Source of the DNA: Shewanella litoralis
GTDB lineage: Bacteria > Pseudomonadota > Gammaproteobacteria > Enterobacterales > Shewanellaceae
Assembly (NCBI RefSeq): GCF_009828585.1
Contig: NZ_WSRZ01000016.1
Location: forward strand, 56,024-120,023
Direction: 5' to 3'
DNA: 64,000 bases
The translations under genes were made by a program, and so were the position numbers. Positions 39,928 through 50,900 of this stretch are shown here, one piece after another. Within the stretch, counting starts at the first letter, position 1, and each line of letters starts with the position of its first letter. The notes beneath the pieces are model-generated. The model ran no database searches. It was not told where the DNA came from and saw nothing but the letters and a program-made list of their open reading frames with translations.

Positions 39928-40998
39928 TTATTGATTAACATCCGATGTATTTTCATACCATTGGCTGACTTGCTGCGGGCTTAAACCAAGGTCGGCATTG
40001 CTGATGATGTGTTGGCAACTGAGGCGATAACCTAGCGCTAGCTTGCGTTTACTTAATTTGGCGATGTCATACTCGCAGGCGGAAGGCGGTGTCGATAAAT
40101 ACAGCACCACACATTGGCCGCATTGACCTCCACCGCCACATTCGGTGATTAATCCTTTAGCCTGCTGAGCATTCGCATGTTTGTTGATATTGTCGAGCAT
40201 GCAACCTGAGTGCGCGCTAATTTGAGCAATTAACTGTTGCGACTCATAGAGATTTATTGTTACCGGCCGTTTTTTAATGGGCCAAAAATGGCCTTGATGC
40301 AATTGATAAACTAATAATCGGATACCGCTGATAATAAATATGAGGCTCAGCACGGCAATTATTTGAGTCCAGAAGTGATTAAAACTTACACCATTTTCCG
40401 AGTTGTAATCCATAAAATGCAGCATCAACAACCATTGTTGATAATCAGAGCGATTATTCTGATGCGCAATCACGCTACCTGAGTGGCGATTAACATAAAT
40501 ACGGGTATCGACCTCATCGTTAGCGGTTATCATTAATGTGCCAACAGGCATAGTGTTGTCGTGTTTAAGTGCTTTTGCTGGTGCAAGCTTGGCATCTCCT
40601 CGATAACTGGCACGGGCGATCTGATGTATTTGCAGATCAGTTAGGCTCACTCTACTTAATACCTGCTGATGCTTTGTCGTGGTTTGCAGGGTGTCGGCCC
40701 ATACAAACACTTGCTGACCATTCACTTGAGTCAGTTGATAAGCCGGACGGGCTAGAATGGTGATTAATTCTATGTCGCTAAGCGGCAGGTGAGATAGCCT
40801 CACTACATCATTAATCGACACCGTTATCTGCAGGCTTATTGGTGTTGCTTGTGCTGATGCAGATTGTTGTTGATGCATGCTGGCAGAAAACCAGACCGAC
40901 GGAATCATGTTTAGCAATAAGCCAGTAACTATCCACAGCAGTAGTTGCAAGCCAATCAATAACCCCAGCCATTTATGCAATTGTTGCCAGCGGATCAT
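39928..40998 (-). CDS. PepSY membrane protein fused to a [2Fe-2S] ferredoxin domain
   Basis: A 356-residue protein. TM1 spans about 11-32, a PepSY-type periplasmic region about 50-205, TM2 about 209-231, and a C-terminal cytosolic ferredoxin domain about 245-345. Cluster cysteines are C287, C293 and C296 (ECGGGGQCGQC) and C328 (LSCQH), closely resembling the NqrF ferredoxin motif. Histidines at the TM1 edge (QQLHKWLG) and in MLHFMDY recall heme-binding PepSY reductases such as FoxB. Its start overlaps the end of the next PepSY gene (ATGA), so the two likely form one complex that moves electrons across the inner membrane. The redox partner is unknown. Confidence 0.82.
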   Translation of the reverse strand: MIRWQQLHKWLGLLIGLQLLLWIVTGLLLNMIPSVWFSASMHQQQSASAQATPISLQITVSINDVVRLSHLPLSDIELITILARPAYQLTQVNGQQVFVWADTLQTTTKHQQVLSRVSLTDLQIHQIARASYRGDAKLAPAKALKHDNTMPVGTLMITANDEVDTRIYVNRHSGSVIAHQNNRSDYQQWLLMLHFMDYNSENGVSFNHFWTQIIAVLSLIFIISGIRLLVYQLHQGHFWPIKKRPVTINLYESQQLIAQISAHSGCMLDNINKHANAQQAKGLITECGGGGQCGQCVVLYLSTPPSACEYDIAKLSKRKLALGYRLSCQHIISNADLGLSPQQVSQWYENTSDVNQ

Positions 40999-41693
40999 CG
41001 AGTCACCTTTTTATTGTGGCTCAATCTAAACCATAACAGCATTGTGCCGAACAGTGCCGTGAGCAAACTCAAACTGGCCATTAACGTCAGTAGATTGTTA
41101 TGGATATTGTCGCGCGTATCGTAGTCCATAATATGCAGCATCCACATGACATCAAATAAACGCCAGTACACATGGCGCTTGGTCACGATTTCTCCAGTGT
41201 CTGCAGAGACATACAAACTACTTTGTTTAATATCGGCAAAATTTATTTGCCATACCGGTAGCCATTTAGGGTTTAACTCACTGGGGGCATCTTGCTCAAA
41301 TAAATGCGCACTGCTAACAGTGCCGTTTCCTGTGTAAGCACTCACAGCAATATGTTTGGCCTGTTGTTCAGTCAGAGGTGCAAGTGGTAACCCCGTGTCG
41401 GCATTAAGAATAATTAACTGTGATTGCGAACTGAATTGATAAAATGCCTGCCCTTGTCGCTGAGTTAAACGTATTTTATTCGCGTCTGGATAGTGTTGCA
41501 GTAACGTTGTTATTGGATAAGACACAGGCTTAAGCGTAACGATGTTGGGTGTTGCAGTGAGTGTGTCACCGTGAATGAAATCGATGTCCATTAACACCAT
41601 GTAGACGCCTGATAATATCCATATACTCATTTGCAACCCGGCAAAAAGAGCAAACCAGCGATGGGTACGGCGTAATCTATGACCATTGAGCAT
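40995..41693 (-). CDS. PepSY-domain inner-membrane protein
   Basis: A 232-residue protein with TM1 at about 12-34 (WFALFAGLQMSIWILSGVYMVLM), a PepSY-like periplasmic domain and TM2 at about 200-222. It shares the THRWFAL and WMLHIMDYD histidine motifs with its downstream partner, suggesting paired heme ligands. It is upstream of, and overlaps by four bases, the PepSY-ferredoxin gene. The pair is divergent from mraZ. A role in metal or flavin reduction is inference from related proteins. Confidence 0.78.
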   Translation of the reverse strand: MLNGHRLRRTHRWFALFAGLQMSIWILSGVYMVLMDIDFIHGDTLTATPNIVTLKPVSYPITTLLQHYPDANKIRLTQRQGQAFYQFSSQSQLIILNADTGLPLAPLTEQQAKHIAVSAYTGNGTVSSAHLFEQDAPSELNPKWLPVWQINFADIKQSSLYVSADTGEIVTKRHVYWRLFDVMWMLHIMDYDTRDNIHNNLLTLMASLSLLTALFGTMLLWFRLSHNKKVTR

Positions 41694-42020
41694 TAAGAGC
41701 TGCCGTGCAAATGAAGACGTGAGTGCTTTTTTAACACTATTTAATGATCAAGATCGACAATTTGTGAGTTTTAATTTTGATTAATGCGCCTCTACAGAGG
41801 AAATAATTCAATCAAAAGGTGGAGTATTTACATCATTAGACTGTGTTGATATAAAGATCGCCCTTGATTTTCGTCGATAAAATGACCGTTATGTGTCTGG
41901 TTTAACTCATTTACCCTGATTTTAAGCTGTTTTTAACCGCTGGCTTTGCCATTCATCCTGTTTGAGATTAATTTGCTGCTAACCCGCTTGGGGTCTGGAT
42001 TTAATATATCTGTCCATCCC

Positions 42021-42050
42021 TTGACAACACTTGCATAGAGTCCCTAAACT
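42021..42050 (+). promoter_or_regulatory. mra (dcw cluster) promoter
   Basis: A consensus TTGACA (42021-42026) and TAAACT (42045-42050) at 18-base spacing lie directly before the MraZ boxes. The upstream part of this 419-base gap (41694-42020) shows nothing recognisable. Confidence 0.6.
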
Positions 42051-42059
42051 TAGCATTTG

Positions 42060-42084
42060 TGGGAAAAAGTGGATCATTGTGGAT
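42060..42084 (+). promoter_or_regulatory. Three MraZ boxes
   Basis: TGGGA, TGGAT and TGGAT start at 42060, 42070 and 42080, with five-base spacers. MraZ binds TGGGN direct repeats at 10-base intervals just upstream of its own gene, so these are an autoregulatory operator for the cluster. Confidence 0.85.
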
Positions 42085-42112
42085 CAAATGCTAACAAAAG
42101 AGGTGTCATAGG

Positions 42113-42571
42113 GTGTTTCGGGGTGCCAGTGCAATTAACATGGACGCTAAAGGACGGATCGCAATTCCTGCGAGATACCGTGATGCGTTGCGTGTAGAGC
42201 ATGCCGGTACTGTGATTATCACTGTTGATATTGAATCCGCCTGTTTGTTGATTTATCCATTGCATGAATGGGAGCTGATTGAAGCAAAGCTGAAATTACT
42301 CTCAGATACAGTGCCACTTGAACGTTCCTTTAAACGAAAATTGCTAGGTCACGCCCAAGATTGTGAACTAGACAGCCACGGACGTATTGTGATTCCGCCG
42401 GCTTTACGAAGTTTTGCCAGCTTAGAAAAGAAAACCATGCTGGTGGGCTTACTGAATAAATTTGAACTATGGGAAGAGTCAGCTTGGCAGCAACAGATGG
42501 ATGACGGTAATACACTCATCCACAGCCAAGATCTCGCCAGCAATGAACGCCTGGCACACTTTTCACTGTAG
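42113..42571 (+). CDS. mraZ: Transcriptional regulator MraZ
   Basis: A 152-residue AbrB-like ring protein that represses the dcw cluster. Two MraZ/SpoVT repeats are visible: INMDAKGRIAIPARYRDAL and CELDSHGRIVIPPALRSFA, each with the DxxGR DNA-contact motif. The start is GTG (MFRGASAIN); length equals E. coli MraZ. It heads a cluster of 15 co-oriented genes and is preceded by its own operator. Confidence 0.97.
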   Translation: MFRGASAINMDAKGRIAIPARYRDALRVEHAGTVIITVDIESACLLIYPLHEWELIEAKLKLLSDTVPLERSFKRKLLGHAQDCELDSHGRIVIPPALRSFASLEKKTMLVGLLNKFELWEESAWQQQMDDGNTLIHSQDLASNERLAHFSL

Positions 42572-42595
42572 AGACCAAAAGGTTAGAAGAACACA

Positions 42596-43537
42596 ATGAG
42601 CCAAGAGTTTGCCCATTTATCTGTATTACTGAATGAGACCGTTGATGGTCTCAATATCCAACGTGATGGCATCTATATTGATGGCACGTTTGGTCGTGGT
42701 GGACATTCTCGTCATGTGCTGAGCCATTTGGGTGAAAATGGTCGCTTAATTGCCATTGATCGCGATCCGCAGGCCATTGAGGCTGCAAAGCAATTTGCTG
42801 ATGATCCGCGCTTTCAGATAGTGCATGGCGGTTTTGGTCAATTAGCGCAATACGTCGAAGAGTTAGGGCTGACCGGTAAAATTAATGGTGTGTTACTCGA
42901 TTTAGGCGTGTCGTCACCACAGTTAGATGATGCCGAACGTGGATTTAGCTTTTTACGTGACGGACCATTAGACATGCGCATGGACAACAGTCAGGGGCAA
43001 ACGGCTGCTCAATGGATTGCACGTGCTGAAATTGAAGACATGGCATGGGTATTTAAAACCTATGGCGAAGAGAAAAACGCTCGTCATATTGCCCGTTGTA
43101 TTGCCGCAGACCGTGAAAAAACACCGTTTTTACGCACTAAAGATTTAGCCGATTTAATTGCACGTATCACTAAAAATAAAGAACGCAATAAGCACCCTGC
43201 AACACGCGTGTTTCAGGCGATTCGTATTTATATCAATAGTGAGTTAGAGCAGATAGATCAAGCACTTGAAGGTGCATTAACCGTATTAGCGCCACAAGGC
43301 CGCTTGTCAGTGATAAGTTTTCACTCATTAGAAGACCGTATGGTAAAGCGTTTTATTCGCCGTCACAGCCAAGCTGAGAGCGTGCCATATGGATTGCCTA
43401 TTATGGAAGCAGAGCTTAATAAATCGCGTAAATTAAAGGCGGTTAGCAAGGCACTAAAGCCTTCTGATGCAGAATTAGAACAAAATCCTCGTGCACGCAG
43501 CTCGGTTTTACGAGTTGCTGAGCGCTTAGATTATTAG
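42596..43537 (+). CDS. rsmH: 16S rRNA (cytosine(1402)-N(4))-methyltransferase
   Basis: A 313-residue SAM-dependent enzyme (formerly MraW) modifying C1402 in the ribosomal P site. The SAM motif [13 protein letters not shown] begins near residue 27, and [22 protein letters not shown] is the family signature. Ends [10 protein letters not shown] as usual. Second in the dcw cluster. Confidence 0.97.
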   Translation: MSQEFAHLSVLLNETVDGLNIQRDGIYIDGTFGRGGHSRHVLSHLGENGRLIAIDRDPQAIEAAKQFADDPRFQIVHGGFGQLAQYVEELGLTGKINGVLLDLGVSSPQLDDAERGFSFLRDGPLDMRMDNSQGQTAAQWIARAEIEDMAWVFKTYGEEKNARHIARCIAADREKTPFLRTKDLADLIARITKNKERNKHPATRVFQAIRIYINSELEQIDQALEGALTVLAPQGRLSVISFHSLEDRMVKRFIRRHSQAESVPYGLPIMEAELNKSRKLKAVSKALKPSDAELEQNPRARSSVLRVAERLDY

Positions 43538-43551
43538 TTTTTGAGGGTAAT

Positions 43552-43866
43552 GTGAGCCAATCGCCATTAAGTTTACCTCGCATTGTGTTGCAAGATCTCT
43601 GGCGTCACAAGTGGATTGTATTGCTGGGGATGTTGGTCGTCTCTAATGGCATTGTGGTGGTGTATACCAGCCATGTGACACGACAGTTGACCTCGCAGTG
43701 GGATCACTTACTGCAAGAGCAAGACCGTTTAGATATTGAATGGCGCAACTTATTATTAGAAGAGCAATCGCAGTCTGAACACAGCCGTGTGACGCGAATG
43801 GCAACAAAAGAACTCAATATGGCGCGGCCGCTTCCGAAGGAAGAAATCATCATCCGAGTTCAGTGA
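43552..43866 (+). CDS. ftsL: Cell division protein FtsL
   Basis: A 104-residue bitopic protein with a short cytosolic N-terminus, one transmembrane helix (about 20-42; WIVLLGMLVVSNGIVVVYTS) and a periplasmic coiled coil (about 45-85) that binds FtsB and FtsQ. Start is GTG at 43552. Located between rsmH and ftsI, and its stop overlaps the ftsI GTG. Confidence 0.92.
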   Translation: MSQSPLSLPRIVLQDLWRHKWIVLLGMLVVSNGIVVVYTSHVTRQLTSQWDHLLQEQDRLDIEWRNLLLEEQSQSEHSRVTRMATKELNMARPLPKEEIIIRVQ

Positions 43867-45626
43867 GCATAGGGATTATGGCAAGACAAGCAAAGCGAAA
43901 ATTAAATCACGAACTGATCCCATGGCGTTTATACGTTGTGGTGGGCTTCGTGTTGTTGTTATTTTGCAGCCTGATTGCTCGTGCGGCTTATATTCAAATT
44001 ATTGAGCCTGACAAACTTCGCCATGAAAGCGATATGCGCACCTTACGCACCACCAGTAATCAGGTGCAGCGTGGTTTAATTACCGATCGTAATGGCGATA
44101 TGCTTGCTGTCAGTGTTCCTGTGCGTGCCGTGTGGGCAGATCCTAAACATGCTCATGATCAAAAGGCGTTTAAAGACATGCGTCGTTGGCAAGCCCTAGC
44201 CGATGTATTGCAAGAGCCTGTTGATGAACTGGTTCGCAAAGTAAAAGGTAATCCCAAAAAACGTTTCGTTTACTTAAAACGCCAAGTGACTCCCGCCGTA
44301 GCTGATTACATTGAACAGCTTAAAATTGGCGGGATTTATCTTAAATCAGAATCACGTCGTTATTATCCTAGTGGTGAAATTGCTGCTCAGTTAATCGGTA
44401 TTACGAATATCGATGACGTGGGTATTGAAGGTATCGAAAATACCTATAACACCTGGCTGACCGGCACCCCTTCAAAACAGAAAGTACGCAAGTCGCGCGA
44501 CGGTAGTGTGGTTGAGCGTTTAGATATGGTGCAAGAGGGCGAAAGCTCGAACGACCTTGTGCTCAGTATTGACCAACGTATTCAGCAATTGGCGTACCGT
44601 GAACTCAAACGCGCCACTGAAATGTACCAGGCTACATCAGGTTCTGTGGTGGTGATAGACGTGCACACCGGTGAAGTGTTAGCTATGGCCAATACGCCAT
44701 CTTATAACCCTAATTCTCGTGACAATTTACAAACTCACCGCATGCGTAATCGCGCATTAACCGACACCTTTGAGCCAGGCTCAACTGTAAAACCGTTTGT
44801 GGTTGCAGCGGCGTTAGAAGCGGGCACGGTGAAGGCGAATGAACTGATTCAAACCTCGCCAGGCTGGATGCGTATTGGTGGTCGCCAGGTGCGCGACTCT
44901 AACAATTATGGTGACATGTCGCTGGCAAAAATCCTGGTTAAATCAAGTAACGTTGGCATCAGTAAGCTGGCATTATCAATGCCGGTACAACAATTATTGG
45001 GCACATATCAATCAATGGGGCTGGGTAATTATTCTGGCATCAATTTAACTGGCGAAAGCGCTGGGCTGATTCATGACCGTAATCGCTGGTCTGACTTTGA
45101 ACGCGCCACCCTATCATTTGGATATGGCTTTACCGCGACGCCTCTACAAATTGCACGTATGTACGCCACGTTAGGCAGCGGCGGTGTGTTGTATCCCGTT
45201 TCGATTTTAAAACTCAAGCAAGCCCCTAAAGGCGAGCAAGTTATTTCTACTCAAGTGGCTAAAGATGTCATGCAAATGCTTGTGGGCGTGACCGAACTGG
45301 GCGGCACCGCGAGACAGGCTCATATTGACGGTTATCCGGTGGCGGGTAAAACCGGTACCAGCCGTAAAGCCGTTGCAGGAGGTTATGGCGATGATTATGT
45401 TGGCTTATTTGCCGGTGTTGCGCCGGTTCATAATCCTCGTCTAGCGATTTCGGTGGTGATTAACGAGCCGAAAGGCGACAAATATTACGGCGGCGATGTC
45501 GCAGGGCCTGCTTTTGCCAAGATTATGTCTGGGGCATTGCAAATGCTGAATGTTGAGCCAATTTCAGAGCGAGAGGCTATTCATTTAGCCACTGCACAAG
45601 GAGCGCAGCATGATGTTATTAAATGA
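43863..45626 (+). CDS. ftsI: Peptidoglycan D,D-transpeptidase FtsI (PBP3)
   Basis: A 587-residue class B penicillin-binding protein that cross-links septal peptidoglycan. One TM helix spans about 22-43, followed by the PBP dimerisation domain (about 60-220) and transpeptidase domain. Catalytic motifs are S307-TVK (PGSTVKPF), S361-SN and K496-TGT. A GTG at 43863 overlaps the ftsL stop; an ATG five codons later is an alternative start. The 3' end overlaps murE by 17 bases. Confidence 0.96.
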   Translation: MSIGIMARQAKRKLNHELIPWRLYVVVGFVLLLFCSLIARAAYIQIIEPDKLRHESDMRTLRTTSNQVQRGLITDRNGDMLAVSVPVRAVWADPKHAHDQKAFKDMRRWQALADVLQEPVDELVRKVKGNPKKRFVYLKRQVTPAVADYIEQLKIGGIYLKSESRRYYPSGEIAAQLIGITNIDDVGIEGIENTYNTWLTGTPSKQKVRKSRDGSVVERLDMVQEGESSNDLVLSIDQRIQQLAYRELKRATEMYQATSGSVVVIDVHTGEVLAMANTPSYNPNSRDNLQTHRMRNRALTDTFEPGSTVKPFVVAAALEAGTVKANELIQTSPGWMRIGGRQVRDSNNYGDMSLAKILVKSSNVGISKLALSMPVQQLLGTYQSMGLGNYSGINLTGESAGLIHDRNRWSDFERATLSFGYGFTATPLQIARMYATLGSGGVLYPVSILKLKQAPKGEQVISTQVAKDVMQMLVGVTELGGTARQAHIDGYPVAGKTGTSRKAVAGGYGDDYVGLFAGVAPVHNPRLAISVVINEPKGDKYYGGDVAGPAFAKIMSGALQMLNVEPISEREAIHLATAQGAQHDVIK

Positions 45627-47103
45627 TTTATTAGCACCGTGGTTTCATTATGCTGGCTCAGAGTCGATTAACGACTTAACGCTAGACAGCCGCAGCGTCA
45701 GCCAAGGAGGGTTATTTGTTGCTCTGCCTGGTTATAAAGTCGATGGTCGCGAGTACATTCCGCAAGCTATTGCTGCCGGCGCAGCGGCAATATTGATTCA
45801 TACTGATAATCCTGATCAGCACGGCTTGGTCGATTTACAGCAATACCAAGTGCCGTTGGTGTATTTTTTCCAACTGTCTCGACAGCTGTCTGCCGTTGCT
45901 GCCCAATTTTATGCAACTCATACCCATTCATTAGCATTAATTGGCGTAACTGGCACTAACGGCAAAACCTCTGTTAGCCAAATCATTGCACAAATCGTGA
46001 ATTTGCTCGGACACCCAGCGGCCGTTATGGGCACGTTAGGTAATGGCATTTGGGGACAATTAGTCGACAGCGGTAATACAACGGCAGATGCCATTACCAT
46101 CATGAAGCAATTAGCCGAGTTTAATACTCAAGGGGTAAAAGTGTGCGCCATGGAAGTGTCTAGCCATGGTTTAGTGCAAGGCCGTGTAGAGGCCGCCCCC
46201 TTTGAAACGGCTATTTTTACTAATTTAAGCCGCGATCATCTTGATTATCATGGTGATATGGATGCTTATGCCGCCGCTAAAAAGCGCTTATTTCATTTTC
46301 CGAGCCTAAAACACGGTGTCATTAACATCGATGACGCCACTGGTACCAAATGGTTTGCTGAGCTCGCTAATCGTCAGATTAAGTCGTTCAGTACTCAAGG
46401 CAATACTGGTGCCGACTTTTATTGTACCGAGGTGCAATACCATGATGCAGGTGTGAGCGCTGTGTTGCATTACCCTGCATTAAATGGCCAGAGCAGCTTG
46501 TCGGCCCACATTGAATCACCATTATTGGGCGCGTTTAATTTATCAAATGTAGTCGCAGCCATTGCAGCGCTGTATTTGCAAGGCATGTCGATGACCGCCA
46601 TGCTCGCGGTGATGCCAAATTTAGTCCCTGTTGCCGGTAGAATGGAGCGTTTTTCTGCTGCGAATAAAGCTACTCTGGTGGTTGATTATGCACATACGCC
46701 AGATGCCATTGAGCAAGCACTTAAAGCATTGCGCGTACACTGCCAAGGCACCTTGTGGTGCGTGTTTGGTTGCGGCGGTGATCGCGACAAAGGTAAACGA
46801 CCATTAATGGCGCAAGCCGCTGAGCAATATGCAGACAAAGTGATGATCACTAGTGACAATGCGCGTAGTGAAGACCCTCAAACTATTATCAACGATATTT
46901 TACAAGGCATCAGCCAACCCAATAATGTGCTAACACATGTTGACCGTATTGAAGCAATTACCCGTGTTGCAGCATTAGCACAAGCAGATGACATTGTATT
47001 GCTTGCAGGTAAAGGGCATGAAACCTATCAAGAAGTTGCAGGCAAACGCATCGATTATGATGAACGCGCTTTAGCACTCGCTTTGTCTAAGGACGCAGTA
47101 TGA
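45610..47103 (+). CDS. murE: UDP-MurNAc-L-Ala-D-Glu:meso-diaminopimelate ligase
   Basis: A 497-residue Mur ligase adding meso-DAP to the peptidoglycan precursor. The ATP-binding motif is [10 protein letters not shown]; the substrate lysine region [10 protein letters not shown] is also clear. The DAP-specificity motif, DNPR in E. coli, reads D416-N-A-R419 here, so the proline is alanine while the contact residues N and R remain. DAP specificity is therefore still expected. It overlaps ftsI by 17 and murF by four bases. Confidence 0.96.
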   Translation: MMLLNDLLAPWFHYAGSESINDLTLDSRSVSQGGLFVALPGYKVDGREYIPQAIAAGAAAILIHTDNPDQHGLVDLQQYQVPLVYFFQLSRQLSAVAAQFYATHTHSLALIGVTGTNGKTSVSQIIAQIVNLLGHPAAVMGTLGNGIWGQLVDSGNTTADAITIMKQLAEFNTQGVKVCAMEVSSHGLVQGRVEAAPFETAIFTNLSRDHLDYHGDMDAYAAAKKRLFHFPSLKHGVINIDDATGTKWFAELANRQIKSFSTQGNTGADFYCTEVQYHDAGVSAVLHYPALNGQSSLSAHIESPLLGAFNLSNVVAAIAALYLQGMSMTAMLAVMPNLVPVAGRMERFSAANKATLVVDYAHTPDAIEQALKALRVHCQGTLWCVFGCGGDRDKGKRPLMAQAAEQYADKVMITSDNARSEDPQTIINDILQGISQPNNVLTHVDRIEAITRVAALAQADDIVLLAGKGHETYQEVAGKRIDYDERALALALSKDAV

Positions 47104-48473
47104 TTAGTTTATCGCTTGCTCAACTCGCTGAGCACTTACAAGGTCAATTGCACGGTAAAGATCAAGCTATCTCAGCGGTGAGTACCGATAGCCGTAAGAT
47201 AGACACAAAGTGTTTATTTGTTGCGTTAAAAGGTGAGCGTTTCGATGGTCATGATTTTGCCAAAACGGCCATCGATAATGGCGCTGCGGCATTGTTGGTT
47301 GATCGTGTTCTGCCGTTTGATGTTGCGCAAATTGTGGTTGCCGATACTCAAAAAGCCATGGGCAACATTGGCGCACTTGTGCGTCAACACGTTAACCCAA
47401 TCAGCATAGCGTTGACGGGTTCTAACGGTAAAACCAGCGTGAAAGAAATGGTGGCGACTATTTTATCGCAACAACACCAGGTGTTATTTACCGCGGGTAA
47501 TTTCAATAATGAAATCGGCGTACCGTTAACACTGCTGCGTTTAACTCAAGGCGATGAATATGGCGTGTTTGAGTTAGGTGCCAATCACCGTGGTGAAATC
47601 GATTACACCTCTTCATTAGTGCAACCGCAAGTGGCATTAGTGAATAATATCGGCAGTGCACATCTAGAAGGCTTTGGTTCGCTTGAGGGTGTGGCCGAAG
47701 CCAAATCAGAAATTTTTAATCATCTGGCTAACAATGGCACTGCGATTATTAATGCTGATGATAAATATGCCCCTTATATGATGCAACGCTCGCAAGGCCA
47801 CAAACAGTTGCGTTTTTCGTGTCGGGCAGGCGTTGATGCTGATGTTAAAGCCATTGATATCGAAGCCGACGCTAATGGCTGTTGCCAGTTTATGTTGACC
47901 TTCAATGGCCAGCAAGTCGCAGTGCAATTGCCTCTGGCGGGATTACACCAAGTCAGTAATGCACTTGCTGCTGCGTCTATGTGCCTAGCACTCAATATTC
48001 CGTTATCGGTAATCGCAAAAGGGTTTGCATTACTGCAACCGGTTAAAGGGCGCATGCAACCGCATAAGCTCGGCCGCATGCTGTTAATTGATGACAGTTA
48101 TAACGCAAATCCCACTTCAGTCAGTGCTGCAATCAATTGGTTGCAACAACGTGATGGTTATCGTTGTTTAGTGCTGGGAGATTTGGGCGAATTAGGCGAC
48201 AATGCTGCCCCTTTGCACGCCAGCGTTGGATTGCAGGCGAAAAATGCAGCAATAGAGGGTTTATTCTGTTGCGGCCAACTTTCGGGCCATACCAGTGAGG
48301 CATTTGGTAGCGAGCATTTTTCAGCACAAGACAAATTGATTGTCGCATTACAACAACACCTCAAAGATGTTGAAGGCAATGTGACTATTTTAGTTAAAGG
48401 TTCTCGCAGCGCTGCTATGGAGCGGGTTGTCGACAGTTTATTGAATGCCTATGGGCGTGGGGAGTTAGTGTAG
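47100..48473 (+). CDS. murF: UDP-MurNAc-tripeptide:D-alanyl-D-alanine ligase
   Basis: A 457-residue Mur ligase adding D-Ala-D-Ala to complete the UDP-MurNAc pentapeptide. ATP-binding [12 protein letters not shown] is near residue 106, and [14 protein letters not shown] and [12 protein letters not shown] are MurF hallmarks. It overlaps murE by four bases and ends immediately before mraY. Confidence 0.97.
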   Translation: MISLSLAQLAEHLQGQLHGKDQAISAVSTDSRKIDTKCLFVALKGERFDGHDFAKTAIDNGAAALLVDRVLPFDVAQIVVADTQKAMGNIGALVRQHVNPISIALTGSNGKTSVKEMVATILSQQHQVLFTAGNFNNEIGVPLTLLRLTQGDEYGVFELGANHRGEIDYTSSLVQPQVALVNNIGSAHLEGFGSLEGVAEAKSEIFNHLANNGTAIINADDKYAPYMMQRSQGHKQLRFSCRAGVDADVKAIDIEADANGCCQFMLTFNGQQVAVQLPLAGLHQVSNALAAASMCLALNIPLSVIAKGFALLQPVKGRMQPHKLGRMLLIDDSYNANPTSVSAAINWLQQRDGYRCLVLGDLGELGDNAAPLHASVGLQAKNAAIEGLFCCGQLSGHTSEAFGSEHFSAQDKLIVALQQHLKDVEGNVTILVKGSRSAAMERVVDSLLNAYGRGELV

Positions 48474-49556
48474 ATGCTGGTTTATCTAGCCGAGTATTTA
48501 ACCCAATTTTATAGCGGGTTTAACGTTTTTTCATATGTAACGTTCCGGGCTATTTTAGGCTTGTTGACTGCATTGGTGTTTAGTTTGTGGTGGGGACCGA
48601 TTTTAATTAAGCGTCTGCAAATGCTGCAAATTGGTCAGGTTGTACGTGATGACGGTCCAGAATCGCATTTCAGCAAGCGTGGTACCCCAACAATGGGTGG
48701 GATCCTGATCCTTGCAGGTATTTTTATCAGTGTGTTGCTATGGGGTGATTTATCGAATCGCTACGTATTAGTCACGCTGTTTGTGTTAGGCAGTTTTGGT
48801 GCGATTGGCTTTATTGACGATTATCGCAAAGTGGTTAAAAAGGACTCTAAAGGCCTTATCGCTCGTTGGAAATATGCATTGCAATCTATAGCTGCAATCA
48901 TCGTGGCCGTGTTTTTATACAGCTCGTCAACCATGGGCGGTGAAACGCAGTTAGTTGTGCCGTTTTTTAAAGACGTGATGCCACAACTTGGGTTGATGTT
49001 TATTGTATTGGCTTACTTCACCATTGTGGGCGCGAGTAATGCGGTGAACTTAACCGATGGTTTAGATGGTTTGGCGATTATGCCAACGGTTATGGTGGCA
49101 GCAGCATTTGCGCTAATTGCTTATTTATCTGGTCATGCACAATTTGCCAGTTACTTGCATCTACCACATTTACCGTTAGCCGGTGAACTGGTGATTGTGT
49201 GTACCGCGATGGTCGGTGCTGGCTTAGGCTTTTTGTGGTTTAACACATACCCAGCACAAGTCTTTATGGGTGATGTTGGGTCATTGGCATTAGGGGCAGC
49301 ATTAGGTGTTATTGCTATTCTGGTTCGCCAAGAAATTTTGTTAGTGATTATGGGCGGCGTATTTGTAATGGAAACCGTGTCGGTGATCTTACAGGTGGGT
49401 TCGTACAAGTTGCGCGGTCAGCGTATTTTCCGTATGGCGCCTATTCATCATCACTATGAGTTAAAAGGATGGCCAGAGCCACGTGTTATTGTGCGCTTTT
49501 GGATTATCTCGTTGTTTTTAGTGTTATTGGGTCTTGCGACTCTAAAACTACGCTAA
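48474..49556 (+). CDS. mraY: Phospho-MurNAc-pentapeptide transferase
   Basis: A 360-residue inner-membrane enzyme with about ten TM helices making lipid I. Conserved residues include [34 protein letters not shown] and the cytosolic [13 protein letters not shown] loop. The length equals E. coli MraY. It abuts the murF stop with no gap. Confidence 0.97.
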   Translation: MLVYLAEYLTQFYSGFNVFSYVTFRAILGLLTALVFSLWWGPILIKRLQMLQIGQVVRDDGPESHFSKRGTPTMGGILILAGIFISVLLWGDLSNRYVLVTLFVLGSFGAIGFIDDYRKVVKKDSKGLIARWKYALQSIAAIIVAVFLYSSSTMGGETQLVVPFFKDVMPQLGLMFIVLAYFTIVGASNAVNLTDGLDGLAIMPTVMVAAAFALIAYLSGHAQFASYLHLPHLPLAGELVIVCTAMVGAGLGFLWFNTYPAQVFMGDVGSLALGAALGVIAILVRQEILLVIMGGVFVMETVSVILQVGSYKLRGQRIFRMAPIHHHYELKGWPEPRVIVRFWIISLFLVLLGLATLKLR

Positions 49557-49577
49557 GCAATCATTAAGGTAGATATT

Positions 49578-50900
49578 ATGCAATCTAAGTACACGCACAT
49601 TGTTTTAGGCTTGGGAGCTACTGGGCTTTCGGTCGTGCGTTTTTTAGTAACTAAAGGCATAAAGCCTTTGGTGATGGACAGTCGTCGTAATCCTCCAGGG
49701 GCTGAGGCACTGGCACAAGAGTTTGCTGATATTGAATTGATAGCGGGCGGGTTTGATTGTCGTTATTTAGTGCAGGCGAGTCAGATTATTATCAGCCCTG
49801 GTGTACCTATTGATACACCAGAAGTTCGCGCAGCACTGGACATGGGTATTGAAGTCATTGGCGACGTAGAGTTATTTGCTCGTGAAATTGCCGATCGCAA
49901 ACCTTGTGTTGTTGGTATTACCGGCTCAAACGGTAAATCTACCGTGACTACATTGGTTTACGAAATGCTGCAAAAAGCCGGTATGTCGGTGGCTATTGGC
50001 GGCAATATCGGTACGCCTGCATTGGATTTACTCTGCCAGGATGCTGAGTTTTATGTGCTCGAGCTATCAAGTTTTCAGCTGGAAACCACGCATTCATTAA
50101 ATTGTATTGCCGCGACCTGTTTGAACATTAGTGAAGATCATATGGATCGCTACAGTGACTTAAACTCGTACCGCGAAGCCAAATTACGTCTATACCCGCA
50201 AAGCCGTTTTGTGATGTACAACCTCGACGATGAGCTTACCTATCCATTAGAGCCAATGAACCAAAATCATTTTTGCCTTGGCGTACCAGAAGGCGATGCA
50301 TGGGGATTAAGTGATGGCAAGATTTTCCATGGCGACAGTGAAATCGTTAACTTAAATGAAGTCACACTTATTGGTAGCCATAACCACGCTAACTTACTTG
50401 CGGCAATGGCGTTAGCCTATGCCTGTGGTGTCGACAAAGAGTCAATGGTTGATGTCGCGAAGCATTTTGTGGGCTTAAGTCATCGCTGTGAACTGGTTGG
50501 CGTAAAACAAGGTGTGTCGTATATCAACGACTCAAAAGCGACAAACGTAGGTGCAACGGTAGCTGCACTTGAAGGATTAAATTCGCACCTGGGTGATTTG
50601 TATTTAATTGCTGGCGGTGACGGTAAAGGCAGTGATTTCAGTCCGCTTACTGAACCGCTGGCCAACATTACTCAGCTGATTACGTTAGGCCGTGATGGAC
50701 CTAAAATTGCCAAGTTAAAAGCCGATTCAATAGCCGTAAATAGTATGGCTGAAGCGGTAGCAAAAGCGGCAGAATTAGCATCGTCTGGCGATATCGTTTT
50801 ACTGTCGCCTGCGTGTGCCAGTTTAGATATGTATAAGAGTTTTATGGCTCGTGGCGATGACTTTAAACAATGTGTGGAGTCGTTACCCGATGGCGAGTAA
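49578..50900 (+). CDS. murD: UDP-MurNAc-L-alanine:D-glutamate ligase
   Basis: A 440-residue Mur ligase adding D-glutamate. The N-terminal domain binds UDP (VLGLGATGLSVVRFL), the ATP site is GITGSNGKSTVTTL, and ELSSFQLETT and NDSKATNVGATVAAL are family signatures. Its stop overlaps the ftsW start by 11 bases. Confidence 0.97.
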   Translation: MQSKYTHIVLGLGATGLSVVRFLVTKGIKPLVMDSRRNPPGAEALAQEFADIELIAGGFDCRYLVQASQIIISPGVPIDTPEVRAALDMGIEVIGDVELFAREIADRKPCVVGITGSNGKSTVTTLVYEMLQKAGMSVAIGGNIGTPALDLLCQDAEFYVLELSSFQLETTHSLNCIAATCLNISEDHMDRYSDLNSYREAKLRLYPQSRFVMYNLDDELTYPLEPMNQNHFCLGVPEGDAWGLSDGKIFHGDSEIVNLNEVTLIGSHNHANLLAAMALAYACGVDKESMVDVAKHFVGLSHRCELVGVKQGVSYINDSKATNVGATVAALEGLNSHLGDLYLIAGGDGKGSDFSPLTEPLANITQLITLGRDGPKIAKLKADSIAVNSMAEAVAKAAELASSGDIVLLSPACASLDMYKSFMARGDDFKQCVESLPDGE

